Of a stretch of DNA of 61,675 nt, positions 1-7,259 are shown in pieces. The number at the start of each line of letters is the position of its first letter. Positions within the stretch are counted from its first letter, which is position 1. The stretch comes from CAYMCQ01 sp964389025 (GTDB lineage: Bacteria; Verrucomicrobiota; Verrucomicrobiia; Limisphaerales; CAYMCQ01), in NCBI GenBank assembly GCA_964389025.1, contig CAYMCQ010000018.1, positions 1 through 61,675 on the forward strand. Reading direction: 5' to 3'. The notes beneath the pieces are model-generated. The model saw only the letters and a list, made by a program, of their open reading frames with translations, searched no databases and was not told the DNA's origin. The position numbers and the translations under genes are program-made.

Positions 1-53
1 CGGCTTCGCCACCCTCTCCCCATCCGATGGGGAGAGGGACGGGGTGAGGGGTC
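1..53. repeat. Palindromic repeat, family A, in frame within mnmA
   Basis: A near-perfect hairpin with arms CCCTCTCCCCATC (12-24) and GATGGGGAGAGGG (26-38) is followed by a GGGGTGAGGGG tail. A related copy with CCCTCTCCTC/GAGGAGGAGAGGG arms lies at about 5383-5425. In the mnmA frame it encodes PLTPSLSPSDGERVAKP with no stop codon. Confidence 0.85.
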
Positions 54-462
54 GCTCGATTCTTGCGAAATGACCCGTGGCGATGAACTCTGCGCCGAGC
101 TGGTCTGCGCGCTCGATGAGCCGGCCAAATTTCAGATTCTGATTGCACATCACGCACGGGTTCGGCGTGCGGCCCGCCTTGTATTCCGCGGCGAAGTAGC
201 CGATGACTTTGCTCTGGAACTCCGCCGCTTCGTCAATGAGGTAATACGGCACGCCAAGTTTGTGACAGACTGACCGCGCGTCCGTCACCGCCTGCGGCCC
301 GCAGCACTTGTCCTCCGCGCGCGAAACGCAATCCTGCGGCCACAATTTCAGCGTCACGCCCACAACATCGTAGCCTTGCTCAAGCAACAGCGCCGCCGTC
401 GCCGAGGAATCCACTCCTCCGCTCATGCCGACGATGACGCGTGTTTTGTTTTGTGTAGTCAC
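1..462 (-). CDS. mnmA: tRNA-specific 2-thiouridylase MnmA (3' part cut by window edge)
   Basis: The visible 154 codons begin at a GTG (462). They carry the PP-loop motif GMSGGVDSS near residue 12, which binds ATP, then the catalytic Cys in NPCVMCN and the motif ATGHFARI, all typical of MnmA. MnmA thiolates U34 of tRNA-Lys/Glu/Gln using sulfur relayed from a desulfurase. The last visible residues (about 137-154) follow the TGHFARI motif and are encoded by a palindromic repeat, so a repeat has entered the reading frame in a variable loop. The C-terminal half lies outside the window. The start is the GTG because it gives the usual short N-terminus before the PP-loop; no strong ribosome binding site is visible. 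Family assignment is firm. Confidence 0.93.
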   Translation of the reverse strand, partial: MTTQNKTRVIVGMSGGVDSSATAALLLEQGYDVVGVTLKLWPQDCVSRAEDKCCGPQAVTDARSVCHKLGVPYYLIDEAAEFQSKVIGYFAAEYKAGRTPNPCVMCNQNLKFGRLIERADQLGAEFIATGHFARIERPLTPSLSPSDGERVAKP

Positions 463-513
463 GGTGAAATAATAGCACAAAGACCCTCCTCGCGGCTACG
501 GTTGCCGCGCCGG

Positions 514-1524
514 TCAATCTTCCTCCGTGACCGTGTCGTAGAATTCGAGGATGTCGCCCTTCTGGCTCTTGAGTTCCGCTTCCTTGAACTTGATGGCGGT
601 GCGCGGGTGTTGGTTCAACATGCCGGTCAGCAGATATGGCAGGTCGTAGCCCCACAGGAGCTTGGAACGCATCGGTTCGATGTGGTTCTGGACGCAGCCG
701 AGCACCGGGCGGAGTTCGTATTTCGGGTTGTGGAGAAAGCTGATGAGCAATTCCATCGGGCAGTTGCCCGCGCCGCGGCCCAGGCCGGCCATCGTGGCAT
801 CGAGAAAGTTCGCGCCCAGGATGATGCCTTCGATGGTGTTTGCGTAGGCCAACTGGAGATTGTTGTGCATGTGCACGCCCACCTCCTTGTCGGACGATTT
901 GCAGTAATGCAGATATTTTTTCACGAGGGACTGCACCTGTTCGCTGTAAAACGCGCCAAAACTGTCCACAACGTAAATCGCGCGCGCCTCGGATGCGGCG
1001 AGCATTTCAAGTCCTTCATTCAACTCGCCGTCGGGAATGGTCGAAGCGGCCATGAGGTTGACGGTGGTTTCATAGCCCTTGCCGTTCGCGTCTTTGACCA
1101 TGTCGAGCGCGGTCGGAATCTGGTGGATGTAGGTCGCCACGCGGATCATGTCGATGACCGATTCCTTTTTCGGAAGGATGTCCTCGCGATAATCGCAGCG
1201 CTCGGCATCGGCCATGACGGCGAGTTTCAGGCCGGTCTTGTTCTCGCCGACGATGCGTCGGATGTCCTCCTCGACGCAGTATTTCCAACAGCCGTGTTCG
1301 CCCTGCTTGATGCCTTTGCGCGACGCTTTGTAGCCGATTTCCATGTAATCAACGCCGGCGGCAACGCAGGTGTCATAAACCACCTTGACGATCTTTTCGT
1401 CGAAATGGTGGTTGTTCATCAGGCCGCCGTCGCGGATGGTGCAATCCACGACCTTGATTTCGGGCCGGTAGGAAAGCCAGCGGCTGGCAGGGGTGTCTTT
1501 GGGCTTGGCGGTCTTCGCGCTCAT
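514..1524 (-). CDS. DRE-TIM metallolyase / aldolase catalytic domain protein
   Basis: This 336-residue protein has the HMGL/DmpG-type TIM-barrel signature: VDCTIRDGG at residues 26-34 (the D-x-T-x-R-D-G start of the barrel), HMHNN late in the barrel as metal-binding histidines, and the glycine-rich loop GLGRGAGNCP. Such enzymes make or cleave C-C bonds in 4-hydroxy-2-oxovalerate aldolase, homocitrate synthase or 2-isopropylmalate synthase reactions; the substrate here cannot be told. It lacks the C-terminal regulatory domain of isopropylmalate synthase. The ATG at 1524 (preceded by GGAATTACTACAA) is preferred over the ATG at 1554. It lies downstream of the SDR gene on the same strand, and the two may be co-transcribed and functionally linked. 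Confidence 0.85.
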   Translation of the reverse strand: MSAKTAKPKDTPASRWLSYRPEIKVVDCTIRDGGLMNNHHFDEKIVKVVYDTCVAAGVDYMEIGYKASRKGIKQGEHGCWKYCVEEDIRRIVGENKTGLKLAVMADAERCDYREDILPKKESVIDMIRVATYIHQIPTALDMVKDANGKGYETTVNLMAASTIPDGELNEGLEMLAASEARAIYVVDSFGAFYSEQVQSLVKKYLHYCKSSDKEVGVHMHNNLQLAYANTIEGIILGANFLDATMAGLGRGAGNCPMELLISFLHNPKYELRPVLGCVQNHIEPMRSKLLWGYDLPYLLTGMLNQHPRTAIKFKEAELKSQKGDILEFYDTVTEED

Positions 1525-1618
1525 TTGTAGTAATTCCAAACGTATTCGCACCATTGTTCAGGAAGAAGCGCGCAAGGAACAGCAGAAAAACTTCTTCTTT
1601 TCGGGGTTCCTGTCGAAC

Positions 1619-3241
1619 TCACCAATCTGTCTCGCGATAATCTTTCAGAAATTTTCCCCAGACATGCTCGCCGGTGTTGAAGCCCGCGATGATCGGATCA
1701 ACGATTCGCGCCGCGCCATCCACGATGTCGAGCGGCGGATGAAACTGATGCTCCTGCTGCTTGCGCGCGGCGATTTGAATCGGGTCTTCGTCCGTCACCC
1801 AGCCCGTGTCCACCGCGTTCATGTGGATGCCGTCCGCTTTATAATCCGCCGCCGACGTGCGCGTCATCATGTTCAACGCCGCTTTCGCCATGTTCGTGTG
1901 CGGATGCCGCGTCGTCTTGAACTTCCGATAAAACTGCCCCTCGACCGCCGAGACGTTCACGATGTGCTTGTCGCGTTCCGGCGTGCGGAGCATCAACGGT
2001 TTCAAACGCGCGTTCAGGATGAACGGCGCGATGGCATTCACGAGATGCACTTCCAACAATTCCACCGACGGAACTTCATGCATCATCAGCCGCCACGAAT
2101 TGCGCTCGCGCAAATCCACCTGCTGCAAATCCTGGTCAAGCTTGCCCGCCGGAAACAACGCCTGTTGCGCCGCGAGTTCGTCCGGCAACAGCGGCACTTG
2201 AGACAACGCCGCCGCGTGCGTCAGCCCGGCGAGCGCGTCGGAGGGACGAGTTACACGAGTCCCACTCTGATCAGTTAGGGACTCGTGTAACTCGCCCCTC
2301 CGAGTATTTGGGTCGCCTTCCGGCAACATGTGATACCCTCGCAGGCCTTCATAAGCGCCGAGCAGCTTGCGCCCATTCTCCGGCATCTCGTTCAGCGGGC
2401 CATTTTCGCGCTCCATCATGTGCGCGTAATAATCCGGCGGACGCCGCACCGTCTGGCAGGCGTTGTTGATGATGAAATCCAGCCGCGAATGTGTCGCCAG
2501 CAAATGACGGCAAAATGCCTCCACGCTCGGCGTGTGGCGCAAATCCAATCCGAAAATCTCCAGCCGATGACCCCAATCCTTGAAATCCGATTCAGACGCG
2601 TAACGCATCGCCGAGTCGCGCGGGAAACGCGTCGTCACGATGAGATGCGCGCCCGCCCGCAGCAACTTGATTCCCGCCTGATAACCGATCTTCACGCGTC
2701 CGCCCGTGAGCAGCGCCACTCGCCCGCGCAAATCCGCCGACTCGGTTCGCTTGCGGAAATTCAACTCCGCGCACGCCGGGCAAAGCTGGTCGTAAAAATG
2801 GTGAATCGTCGAGTATTCCTGCTTGCAGACGTAACAACATTGCGGTTCGATCACTTCGCGGAACTCCGGATGGTTCTTCACCTCGTGCTGCTGGAAATTT
2901 TTTGGCGGAAAAACATTCGGCGTGGTGAAAACTTTTTCGCGGCGCAGCTTGCGGATGCCCGTCTCGTTGAGCTTGCTCTGGTCGCGGTGGATTTTCTCCG
3001 CCTTGCGCTGCTTCACCTTCGCCTTCACCAGCCGCCGCCGCGCGTTCACATCGGGACAATAGATTGCGCCCGCAGCCGTGAGCAGCCGCGTCCGCTCCTC
3101 TTCGGAAAGCTCCGCCAGCAGCGCCCGATTGCCAGCCGCCATTTCCAGAACATCGGCAGCGGCTTTCAATCGCTCGACGTGCGAGTCAGCTTTCTTCACC
3201 GCGCCATTGGCGGCGACAATTTTGTTTGGGTTCGACGACAT
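1619..3241 (-). CDS. Large SDR-family oxidoreductase with N-terminal Cys-rich region
   Basis: This 540-residue protein is about twice the usual SDR length. Residues 1-170 are a charged, helical N-terminal extension containing a zinc-ribbon-like pattern (CCYVCKQEY...CPAC). The Rossmann domain follows, with a nucleotide-binding loop in VALLTGGRVKIGYQAG, the NNA structural motif in FIINNACQT, and a C-terminal half with HIVNVSAVEG followed by a lysine in HTNMAKAALN instead of a canonical YxxxK. The catalytic Tyr is therefore not obvious. In between, GELHESLTDQSGTRVTRPS is encoded by a 62-bp palindromic repeat that keeps the frame open. Substrate unknown; an NAD(P)-dependent reductase is the family expectation. 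Confidence 0.85.
   Translation of the reverse strand: MSSNPNKIVAANGAVKKADSHVERLKAAADVLEMAAGNRALLAELSEEERTRLLTAAGAIYCPDVNARRRLVKAKVKQRKAEKIHRDQSKLNETGIRKLRREKVFTTPNVFPPKNFQQHEVKNHPEFREVIEPQCCYVCKQEYSTIHHFYDQLCPACAELNFRKRTESADLRGRVALLTGGRVKIGYQAGIKLLRAGAHLIVTTRFPRDSAMRYASESDFKDWGHRLEIFGLDLRHTPSVEAFCRHLLATHSRLDFIINNACQTVRRPPDYYAHMMERENGPLNEMPENGRKLLGAYEGLRGYHMLPEGDPNTRRGELHESLTDQSGTRVTRPSDALAGLTHAAALSQVPLLPDELAAQQALFPAGKLDQDLQQVDLRERNSWRLMMHEVPSVELLEVHLVNAIAPFILNARLKPLMLRTPERDKHIVNVSAVEGQFYRKFKTTRHPHTNMAKAALNMMTRTSAADYKADGIHMNAVDTGWVTDEDPIQIAARKQQEHQFHPPLDIVDGAARIVDPIIAGFNTGEHVWGKFLKDYRETDW
2240..2301. repeat. Palindromic repeat, family B, in frame within the SDR gene
   Basis: Two 24-nt arms (2240-2263 and 2278-2301), beginning GGAGGGACGAGTT and ending ACGAGTCCC, match at 23 of 24 positions and enclose a 14-nt loop. 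The same family occurs in ispG (61322-61393) and as a half copy cut by the IS at 22700-22712. It is read as coding sequence without a stop. Confidence 0.92.
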
Positions 3242-3296
3242 GAAACGCGCGAAAGGTAACAGCCGCGCGGCTGGCGGGCGAATGAATTCAACGGTG

Positions 3297-3326
3297 AAGA
3301 AAGCCGATAAGCATCCGCAACAGCGG
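3297..3326. repeat. Short direct repeat flanking the nucleotidyltransferase pair (copy 1)
   Basis: The stretch AAGAAAGCCGATAAGCATCC and the bases after it resemble AAGGAAGCCGATGAGCATCC at about 4062-4086, with 22 of 25 positions identical. The copies lie just downstream and just upstream of the two-gene unit at 3327-4024, in the same orientation. Confidence 0.6.
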
Positions 3327-3506
3327 CTACAAACTCGTCGCGTGACGGCGCGAAGAATGTCGTCGTCGCAACGGGCTGGACGCGATCAGCAGGCTGCGGT
3401 CGCGCATCTTTTCCACGAGCGCGAGCTTTTCGGCGAAGGGCAGCGCCGCTAGCCGTTTGCGTGACTCGCGTTTGCCCGCCAGAATTTTATTTCTCAATTC
3501 GCTCAT
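3327..3506 (-). CDS. Small basic protein paired with nucleotidyltransferase
   Basis: A 59-residue, highly charged helical protein beginning MSELRNKILAGKRESRKRLA. Its ATG overlaps the stop of the upstream nucleotidyltransferase gene (ATGA), so the two are translationally coupled. The core KRLAALPFAEKLALVEKMRDRS is the kind of short Arg/Lys-rich partner often seen beside predicted nucleotidyltransferases. The Arg/His-rich C-terminus (RRRHSSRRHATSL) looks less conserved. A toxin-antitoxin role is inference from the arrangement only. Confidence 0.7.
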   Translation of the reverse strand: MSELRNKILAGKRESRKRLAALPFAEKLALVEKMRDRSLLIASSPLRRRHSSRRHATSL

Positions 3507-4024
3507 TCGTTGCCCTCGGTATATGTATGCTTGAACTGCTTCCATTTCGCAAGCAAGCCGTGCCGGGTGAGGATTCGGTTGAGTTTGGTTTCATCGAGGA
3601 TTCCGCTTTCAAGGAACAGCGCGATGCGGATTTTATCTTTTGCCCTCCCGACTTTTAACGCGATTGCGGTGAGATGCTCGGCTTGCATCACACGGGTTTT
3701 GATTTCGTCCACGTTCGTCTCGACGGCATCCGCCAATGCCTCCTCGTCCAGCGCATCGGCTGGCGGAAGAAACTGCACCTGCCAGCCTTCGATGACGATG
3801 TGCTCGTCTTTTGGCTTGTGACCGCGCGCCTTGAGATAGCTGTAAATCGGTTCAAGCGAAACGAGCGGACTGCCAGGAACTTTTTTCAACGAAACGAAAA
3901 TATCAATGTCGAAAGTCGCCGTCGGTTCGAGATAAAACGTCGCACCCACCGCGCCGCCGATGGCGTAGTTGCCGATGACACCGTCGGCCTGCATCTGGTT
4001 GATGACTTCGATTGTGGTTTTCAC
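3503..4024 (-). CDS. Predicted nucleotidyltransferase (AbiEii/DUF6036-like)
   Basis: A 173-residue protein starting at GTG. NYAIGGAVGATFYLEPTATF at residues 19-38 followed by DIDIFV is the minimal nucleotidyltransferase signature (G-G-x(n)-D-x-D). Related proteins include type IV toxin AbiEii and proteins of unknown role. It is coupled to a 59-residue small protein by an ATGA overlap, and the pair is flanked by short direct repeats at 3297-3326 and 4057-4092, which suggests a mobile or acquired cassette. An upstream small frame ends at the GTG start (gtgtga), but it looks like repeat sequence. Whether this acts as a toxin-antitoxin or housekeeping module cannot be decided from sequence. Confidence 0.75.
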   Translation of the reverse strand: MKTTIEVINQMQADGVIGNYAIGGAVGATFYLEPTATFDIDIFVSLKKVPGSPLVSLEPIYSYLKARGHKPKDEHIVIEGWQVQFLPPADALDEEALADAVETNVDEIKTRVMQAEHLTAIALKVGRAKDKIRIALFLESGILDETKLNRILTRHGLLAKWKQFKHTYTEGNE

Positions 4025-4187
4025 ACGACTTCCGCGATTGTGAGCAATCCGATTCGGAAGTAAAGGAAGCCGATGAGCATCCGCAGCCTGCCGCGACGGA
4101 ATGGAATGAAGGCGGGATTACGCTGATGGACGGAGATTCATTTTTCACAGCCCCATCGGGGCGGAATATGAATATCTTTGAAATGGT
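4022..4187. repeat. Repeat-rich junction between nucleotidyltransferase gene and broken methylase
   Basis: This stretch holds a GCCCCATCGGGGC hairpin near 4151-4164, an AATCTCCGTCCATC-like stretch that recurs as AATCTGCGTCCATC near 5578-5592, and direct-repeat copy 2 (about 4057-4092). Recognisable methylase homology stops at its edge, so the missing methylase C-terminus was probably lost here. Confidence 0.55.
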
Positions 4188-5324
4188 AATGCCGATGAGC
4201 GGAATAAAAATGGCGTTGTCGTGCTTTTGGAATTCAAATTCAGTTCCGAAACGTCCCAAGTTAATTGCGGTTGCAAATTCTCCAAGCCGCAAAGCAGCCA
4301 CACCAAATCGCTGCTCTGCGTGCTGGAACTTTTCCGTGACTCGAATCGAATCCAGTCCCGTGAAAGATGCTGGTTCAACAAAACGCCCAAGTTCCAATCT
4401 CCCGCCCTCTTGCCCGTTCTTGAAGTTTTCAACAATCTGAAGGTTCGTTTTGGCGTCGGTGGATAATTGTGCAACAAACATTCGCGTCGACGGTTGCTTG
4501 CGGACAATCACCAAATAGCTTTGAACATTCGTGTAAGGTGCGAACGTTCCCGAAGGAAAAGCCAATGCCAAGATCATCAAATCTTTGGAAAACGGAACGT
4601 GGTGAAAAAAAGAACGAGGGCGGAATAACAAATAATCCAATGCCATCGGGTTTCAGCCTTTGCGCTCCGGCGGCTAGAATCATGTTTCCCAAATCATCAA
4701 GCAATTCGACGCTAGCTCCTGATGTCGTCGTCAGCTTAACCGGATTTGCAAGTCTCACCCCAAATGGTAAAACACTTGCCACAAGATCCACTCCATCTGT
4801 TAACTCGTTCAAAAGCTGCAACGGATCGCCGACTGTCCATTCGACGTTTTTGACTAACAGGGTGTTGAAAAAGTCATTTTCGGACAAAAATCATTCTAAA
4901 AGCCTAATGATTTTGATGGTCAATTTTTCAAAACACCGCTTTTTCAACAGCCTGCTAATGCCTTGCCAAGAGAAGCTTCTCTTTCGTTTTGAGTGAAAGC
5001 CAAGGTCTTCGTTGCTTTGGTAATGTCTTGCATGGTGGCAGCCACGACGCCAAATCCAGCCCAAGGATCAATTGCCAACTTCGCAGACCGCCCTTCGACA
5101 AGTGCAGCGATTGTTTGAACGACAAGCTGAGGAATAAAATACTCTCCACTCGACCTGCCAAATATTTCCAACAGCGAGAAAGCAAGCGAAGGCAAATCAG
5201 GTATAGAAACGATCGACCCAAGCTTTTCGAGTCGCCTCACCAATTCAGAGAAGTTCGGGTTTTGCATCCCGTGGGCAGCTTCGTTACGGAGCTTACGCAA
5301 CTCGTTTAGCAATTCTGGACTCAT
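4188..5324 (-). pseudogene. N-6 adenine DNA methylase pseudogene (MITE insertion, frameshift, 3' truncation)
   Basis: Three pieces of one gene are readable on the minus strand. The 5' piece (ATG at 5324) encodes a helical N-terminus and a SAM-binding motif I (AIDPWAGFGVVAATMQD). It is broken by a 97-bp element with a 4-bp target duplication. Removing the element plus one duplication copy (101 bp) rejoins the frame as ASLGKALVKNVEWTVGD. The second piece has the catalytic-type motif ASVLPFGV and FVIPPSFFF. A second break lies at the A4 run 4557-4560: removing one base rejoins DLGIGFPSGTFAPYTNV. The third piece runs to IFIPLIGI, where homology ends before the usual C-terminal target-recognition part. 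The start could also be the GTG at 5390. Type I-like modification is family knowledge; the gene cannot make an intact enzyme. Confidence 0.88.
4858..4954. mobile_element. 97-bp MITE inserted in the methylase gene
   Basis: Terminal inverted repeats CAGGGTGTTGAAAAAG and (reverse complement of the right end) CAGGCTGTTGAAAAAG differ at one position. The element is flanked by CTAA on both sides (4854-4857 and 4955-4958), a 4-bp target duplication. It has no room for a transposase. TGTTGAAAAAG ends resemble those of IS1182/IS5-type elements, so it is probably mobilised in trans. The IS at 22713 has different termini and is not its parent. Confidence 0.88.
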
Positions 5325-5382
5325 GATTTGCGTGATGAGATTACGACGAGCTCCATCGCGCGACAAGCGCAGGAATTTTCGA

Positions 5383-5425
5383 CTCCTCACCCAACCCTCT
5401 CCTCGTTCGAGGAGGAGAGGGAGAA
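5383..5425. repeat. Palindromic repeat, family A, intergenic
   Basis: CTCACCCAACCCTCTCCTC and GAGGAGGAGAGGG form a hairpin of the same family as the copy in mnmA at 1-53. It abuts the GTG at 5390, which argues for the ATG at 5324 as the true methylase start. Confidence 0.75.
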
Positions 5426-5525
5426 ATTTTTTTGGACGTTTACCCAGGGTAGTCGCGTTGCTCCAACCCTGGGCTAATTTCCGTAGCGCCTTCAGCGCAG
5501 TTGAATTCGCGGCAATTTGTGGAAT

Positions 5526-5615
5526 TCGTGCAAAGACCTTGGCGGCTTTGCGCCTTCGCGCCTTTGCGTTGAAAAAAATCTGCGTCCATCCGCGAAATCT
5601 GCGGACAACTCTTTG
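5526..5615. repeat. Repeat remnant (GCGCCTTTGCG type plus AATCTGCGTCC type)
   Basis: CTTTGCGCCTTCGCGCCTTT and the bases after it match one arm of the gltB-gltD intergenic repeat (7140-7231). Next to it, AATCTGCGTCCATCCGCG and AAATCTGCGG form another short repeat. The stretch separates gltD from the methylase pseudogene. Confidence 0.6.
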
Positions 5616-5622
5616 AAGTTTC

Positions 5623-7113
5623 CTACGGCAAATCCGTCGCGCCCATCAGATACCTGTCGCACTCGCGTGCTGCGCCGCGGCCTTCGTTGAAGGCCCAGAC
5701 GACGAGGCTTTGGCCGCGACGACAATCGCCGGCAGCAAAGACGCCGGGAATGTTCGTCGAATATTTTTCGAACTCAGCTTTCGCGTTCGTGCGCGGGTCG
5801 CGTTCGATGCCGAGCGATTCGAGGAGCGGTTGTTCCGGGCCGAGGAATCCCATCGCGAGCAGGACCAACTGCGTTGGCATCACCTTTTCCGTGCCGGGAA
5901 CTTCTTTCGGGATGAACTGGCCTTTGTCATTTCGCTCCCATTGGATCTGCACGGTCTCGACAGCAGTGACATGGTCCCGCCTTGCGGGATCGCCGATGAA
6001 TTTCTTCGCCGTCGTCAGATAAACGCGCGGGTCAGCGCCGAATTTCGCGGCGGCTTCCTCCTGGCCGTAGTCGAGCTTGTAAACTTTCGGCCATTCGGGC
6101 CAGGGATTGTCCTTCGCGCGTTCCATCGGCGGCTGGGGAAGAATCTCGATCTGCACGAGGCTCTTGCAGCCGTGCCGCATCGAAGTGCCGACGCAATCCG
6201 TGCCGGTGTCGCCGCCGCCGATGACGATGACGTCCTTGCCGTCGGCGGAAATGAAATTGCCGTTGCGATGGCCGTCGAGAAGGCTCTTGGTGTTCGCGGT
6301 GAGAAATTCCATCGCGAAGTGGACGCCTTTGAGGTTGCGGCCTTCGATGGGCAAATCGCGTGGCTTCGTCGCGCCGGTCGCGAGGATGACGGCGTTGAAT
6401 TCTTTCAACAGTTTGTCGGCGGGATAATTTTTTCCGACTTCGGTATTGTTGACGAACGTGATGCCTTCCTTCTCCATCTGCTCGAGGCGGCGCAGCACGA
6501 CTTCTTTTTTGTCGAGCTTGGGATTGGGAATGCCATACATGAGCAAACCGCCGGGGCGATCCGCGCGCTCAAAAACGGTAACGAGATGTCCGGCCTTGTT
6601 CAATTGCGCGGCGGCGCAAAGTCCCGCCGGGCCGCTGCCGATGACGGCGACTTTTTTGCCAGTGCGTTTCTTCGGCGGTTCAGCAACAATCCAGCCTTCT
6701 TCCCAACCACGATCGGCGATGGCGTTCTCGATGTTTTTGATCGTGACGGGCAGATCGTTGATGCCGAGCACGCACGAGCCTTCGCACGGCGCAGGGCAGA
6801 CGCGACCGGTGAACTCAGGAAAATTATTTGTCTTGTGCAGGCGATCAAGGGCTTCCTTCCAAAGGCCGCGATAGACAAGGTCGTTCCATTCGGGAATGAG
6901 ATTGTGGATCGGACAGCCGCTGGCCATGCCGCCGAGGAGCGTGCCGGTGTGACAGAAAGGAATGCCGCAATCCATGCAACGCGCACCTTGCTTGCGGAGG
7001 TCGGCCTCCGGCATGTGAAGATGGAACTCGTTCCAGTCGTGGATGCGTTCGACGGCCGGACGGTCCAGCGGCAGCTCGCGAAGATATTCTATGAAGCCTG
7101 TGGGTTTACCCAT
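5623..7113 (-). CDS. gltD: Glutamate synthase [NADPH] small subunit
   Basis: A 496-residue protein with the two N-terminal 4Fe-4S cysteine clusters (CMDCGIPFC near residue 46 and CPAPCEGSC near 107), an FAD-binding Rossmann loop (VAVIGSGPAGLCAAAQL), an NADPH-binding loop (VIVIGGGDTGTDCVG), and the C-terminal FAD motif GVFAAGDCRRGQS. It passes electrons from NADPH through FAD and Fe-S clusters to GltB, which makes glutamate from 2-oxoglutarate and glutamine. It lies 146 bp downstream of gltB on the same strand. The gap is filled by a large palindromic repeat (7140-7231) that could change the GltB:GltD ratio. Full length and intact. Confidence 0.97.
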   Translation of the reverse strand: MGKPTGFIEYLRELPLDRPAVERIHDWNEFHLHMPEADLRKQGARCMDCGIPFCHTGTLLGGMASGCPIHNLIPEWNDLVYRGLWKEALDRLHKTNNFPEFTGRVCPAPCEGSCVLGINDLPVTIKNIENAIADRGWEEGWIVAEPPKKRTGKKVAVIGSGPAGLCAAAQLNKAGHLVTVFERADRPGGLLMYGIPNPKLDKKEVVLRRLEQMEKEGITFVNNTEVGKNYPADKLLKEFNAVILATGATKPRDLPIEGRNLKGVHFAMEFLTANTKSLLDGHRNGNFISADGKDVIVIGGGDTGTDCVGTSMRHGCKSLVQIEILPQPPMERAKDNPWPEWPKVYKLDYGQEEAAAKFGADPRVYLTTAKKFIGDPARRDHVTAVETVQIQWERNDKGQFIPKEVPGTEKVMPTQLVLLAMGFLGPEQPLLESLGIERDPRTNAKAEFEKYSTNIPGVFAAGDCRRGQSLVVWAFNEGRGAARECDRYLMGATDLP

Positions 7114-7139
7114 CTCAAGTTTTCTCGGTTCTGATTGTT

Positions 7140-7231
7140 AACGCAAAGACGCCAAGGCGCAAAGGCGCAGAGAAAAGGATAAATTCATTTCTCAAATCCT
7201 TTGCGTCTTTGCGTCTTTGCGCCTTGGCGTT
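7140..7231. repeat. Long palindrome, family D, between gltB and gltD
   Basis: Left arm AACGCAAAGACGCCAAGGCG (7140 onward) and right arm ending CGCCTTGGCGTTG (7231) are inverted copies about 33 nt long, built from a GCAAAGRCGC unit. No U-tract follows, so it is not a classical terminator, but its RNA would form a long hairpin inside the gltBD transcript. Confidence 0.85.
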
Positions 7232-7259
7232 GAAAAAATTCATTTTGGGAGCCGTTAGA

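Noticed and set aside
376..1530. 384-codon open frame on the plus strand over the aldolase gene
   Set aside because: It is antisense to a clear DRE-TIM enzyme, is Arg/His/Val-rich without motifs, and such long shadow frames are common at this GC content.
5710..7134. 474-codon plus-strand frame over gltD
   Set aside because: Fully antisense to gltD, no recognisable motif; shadow of third-codon GC bias.
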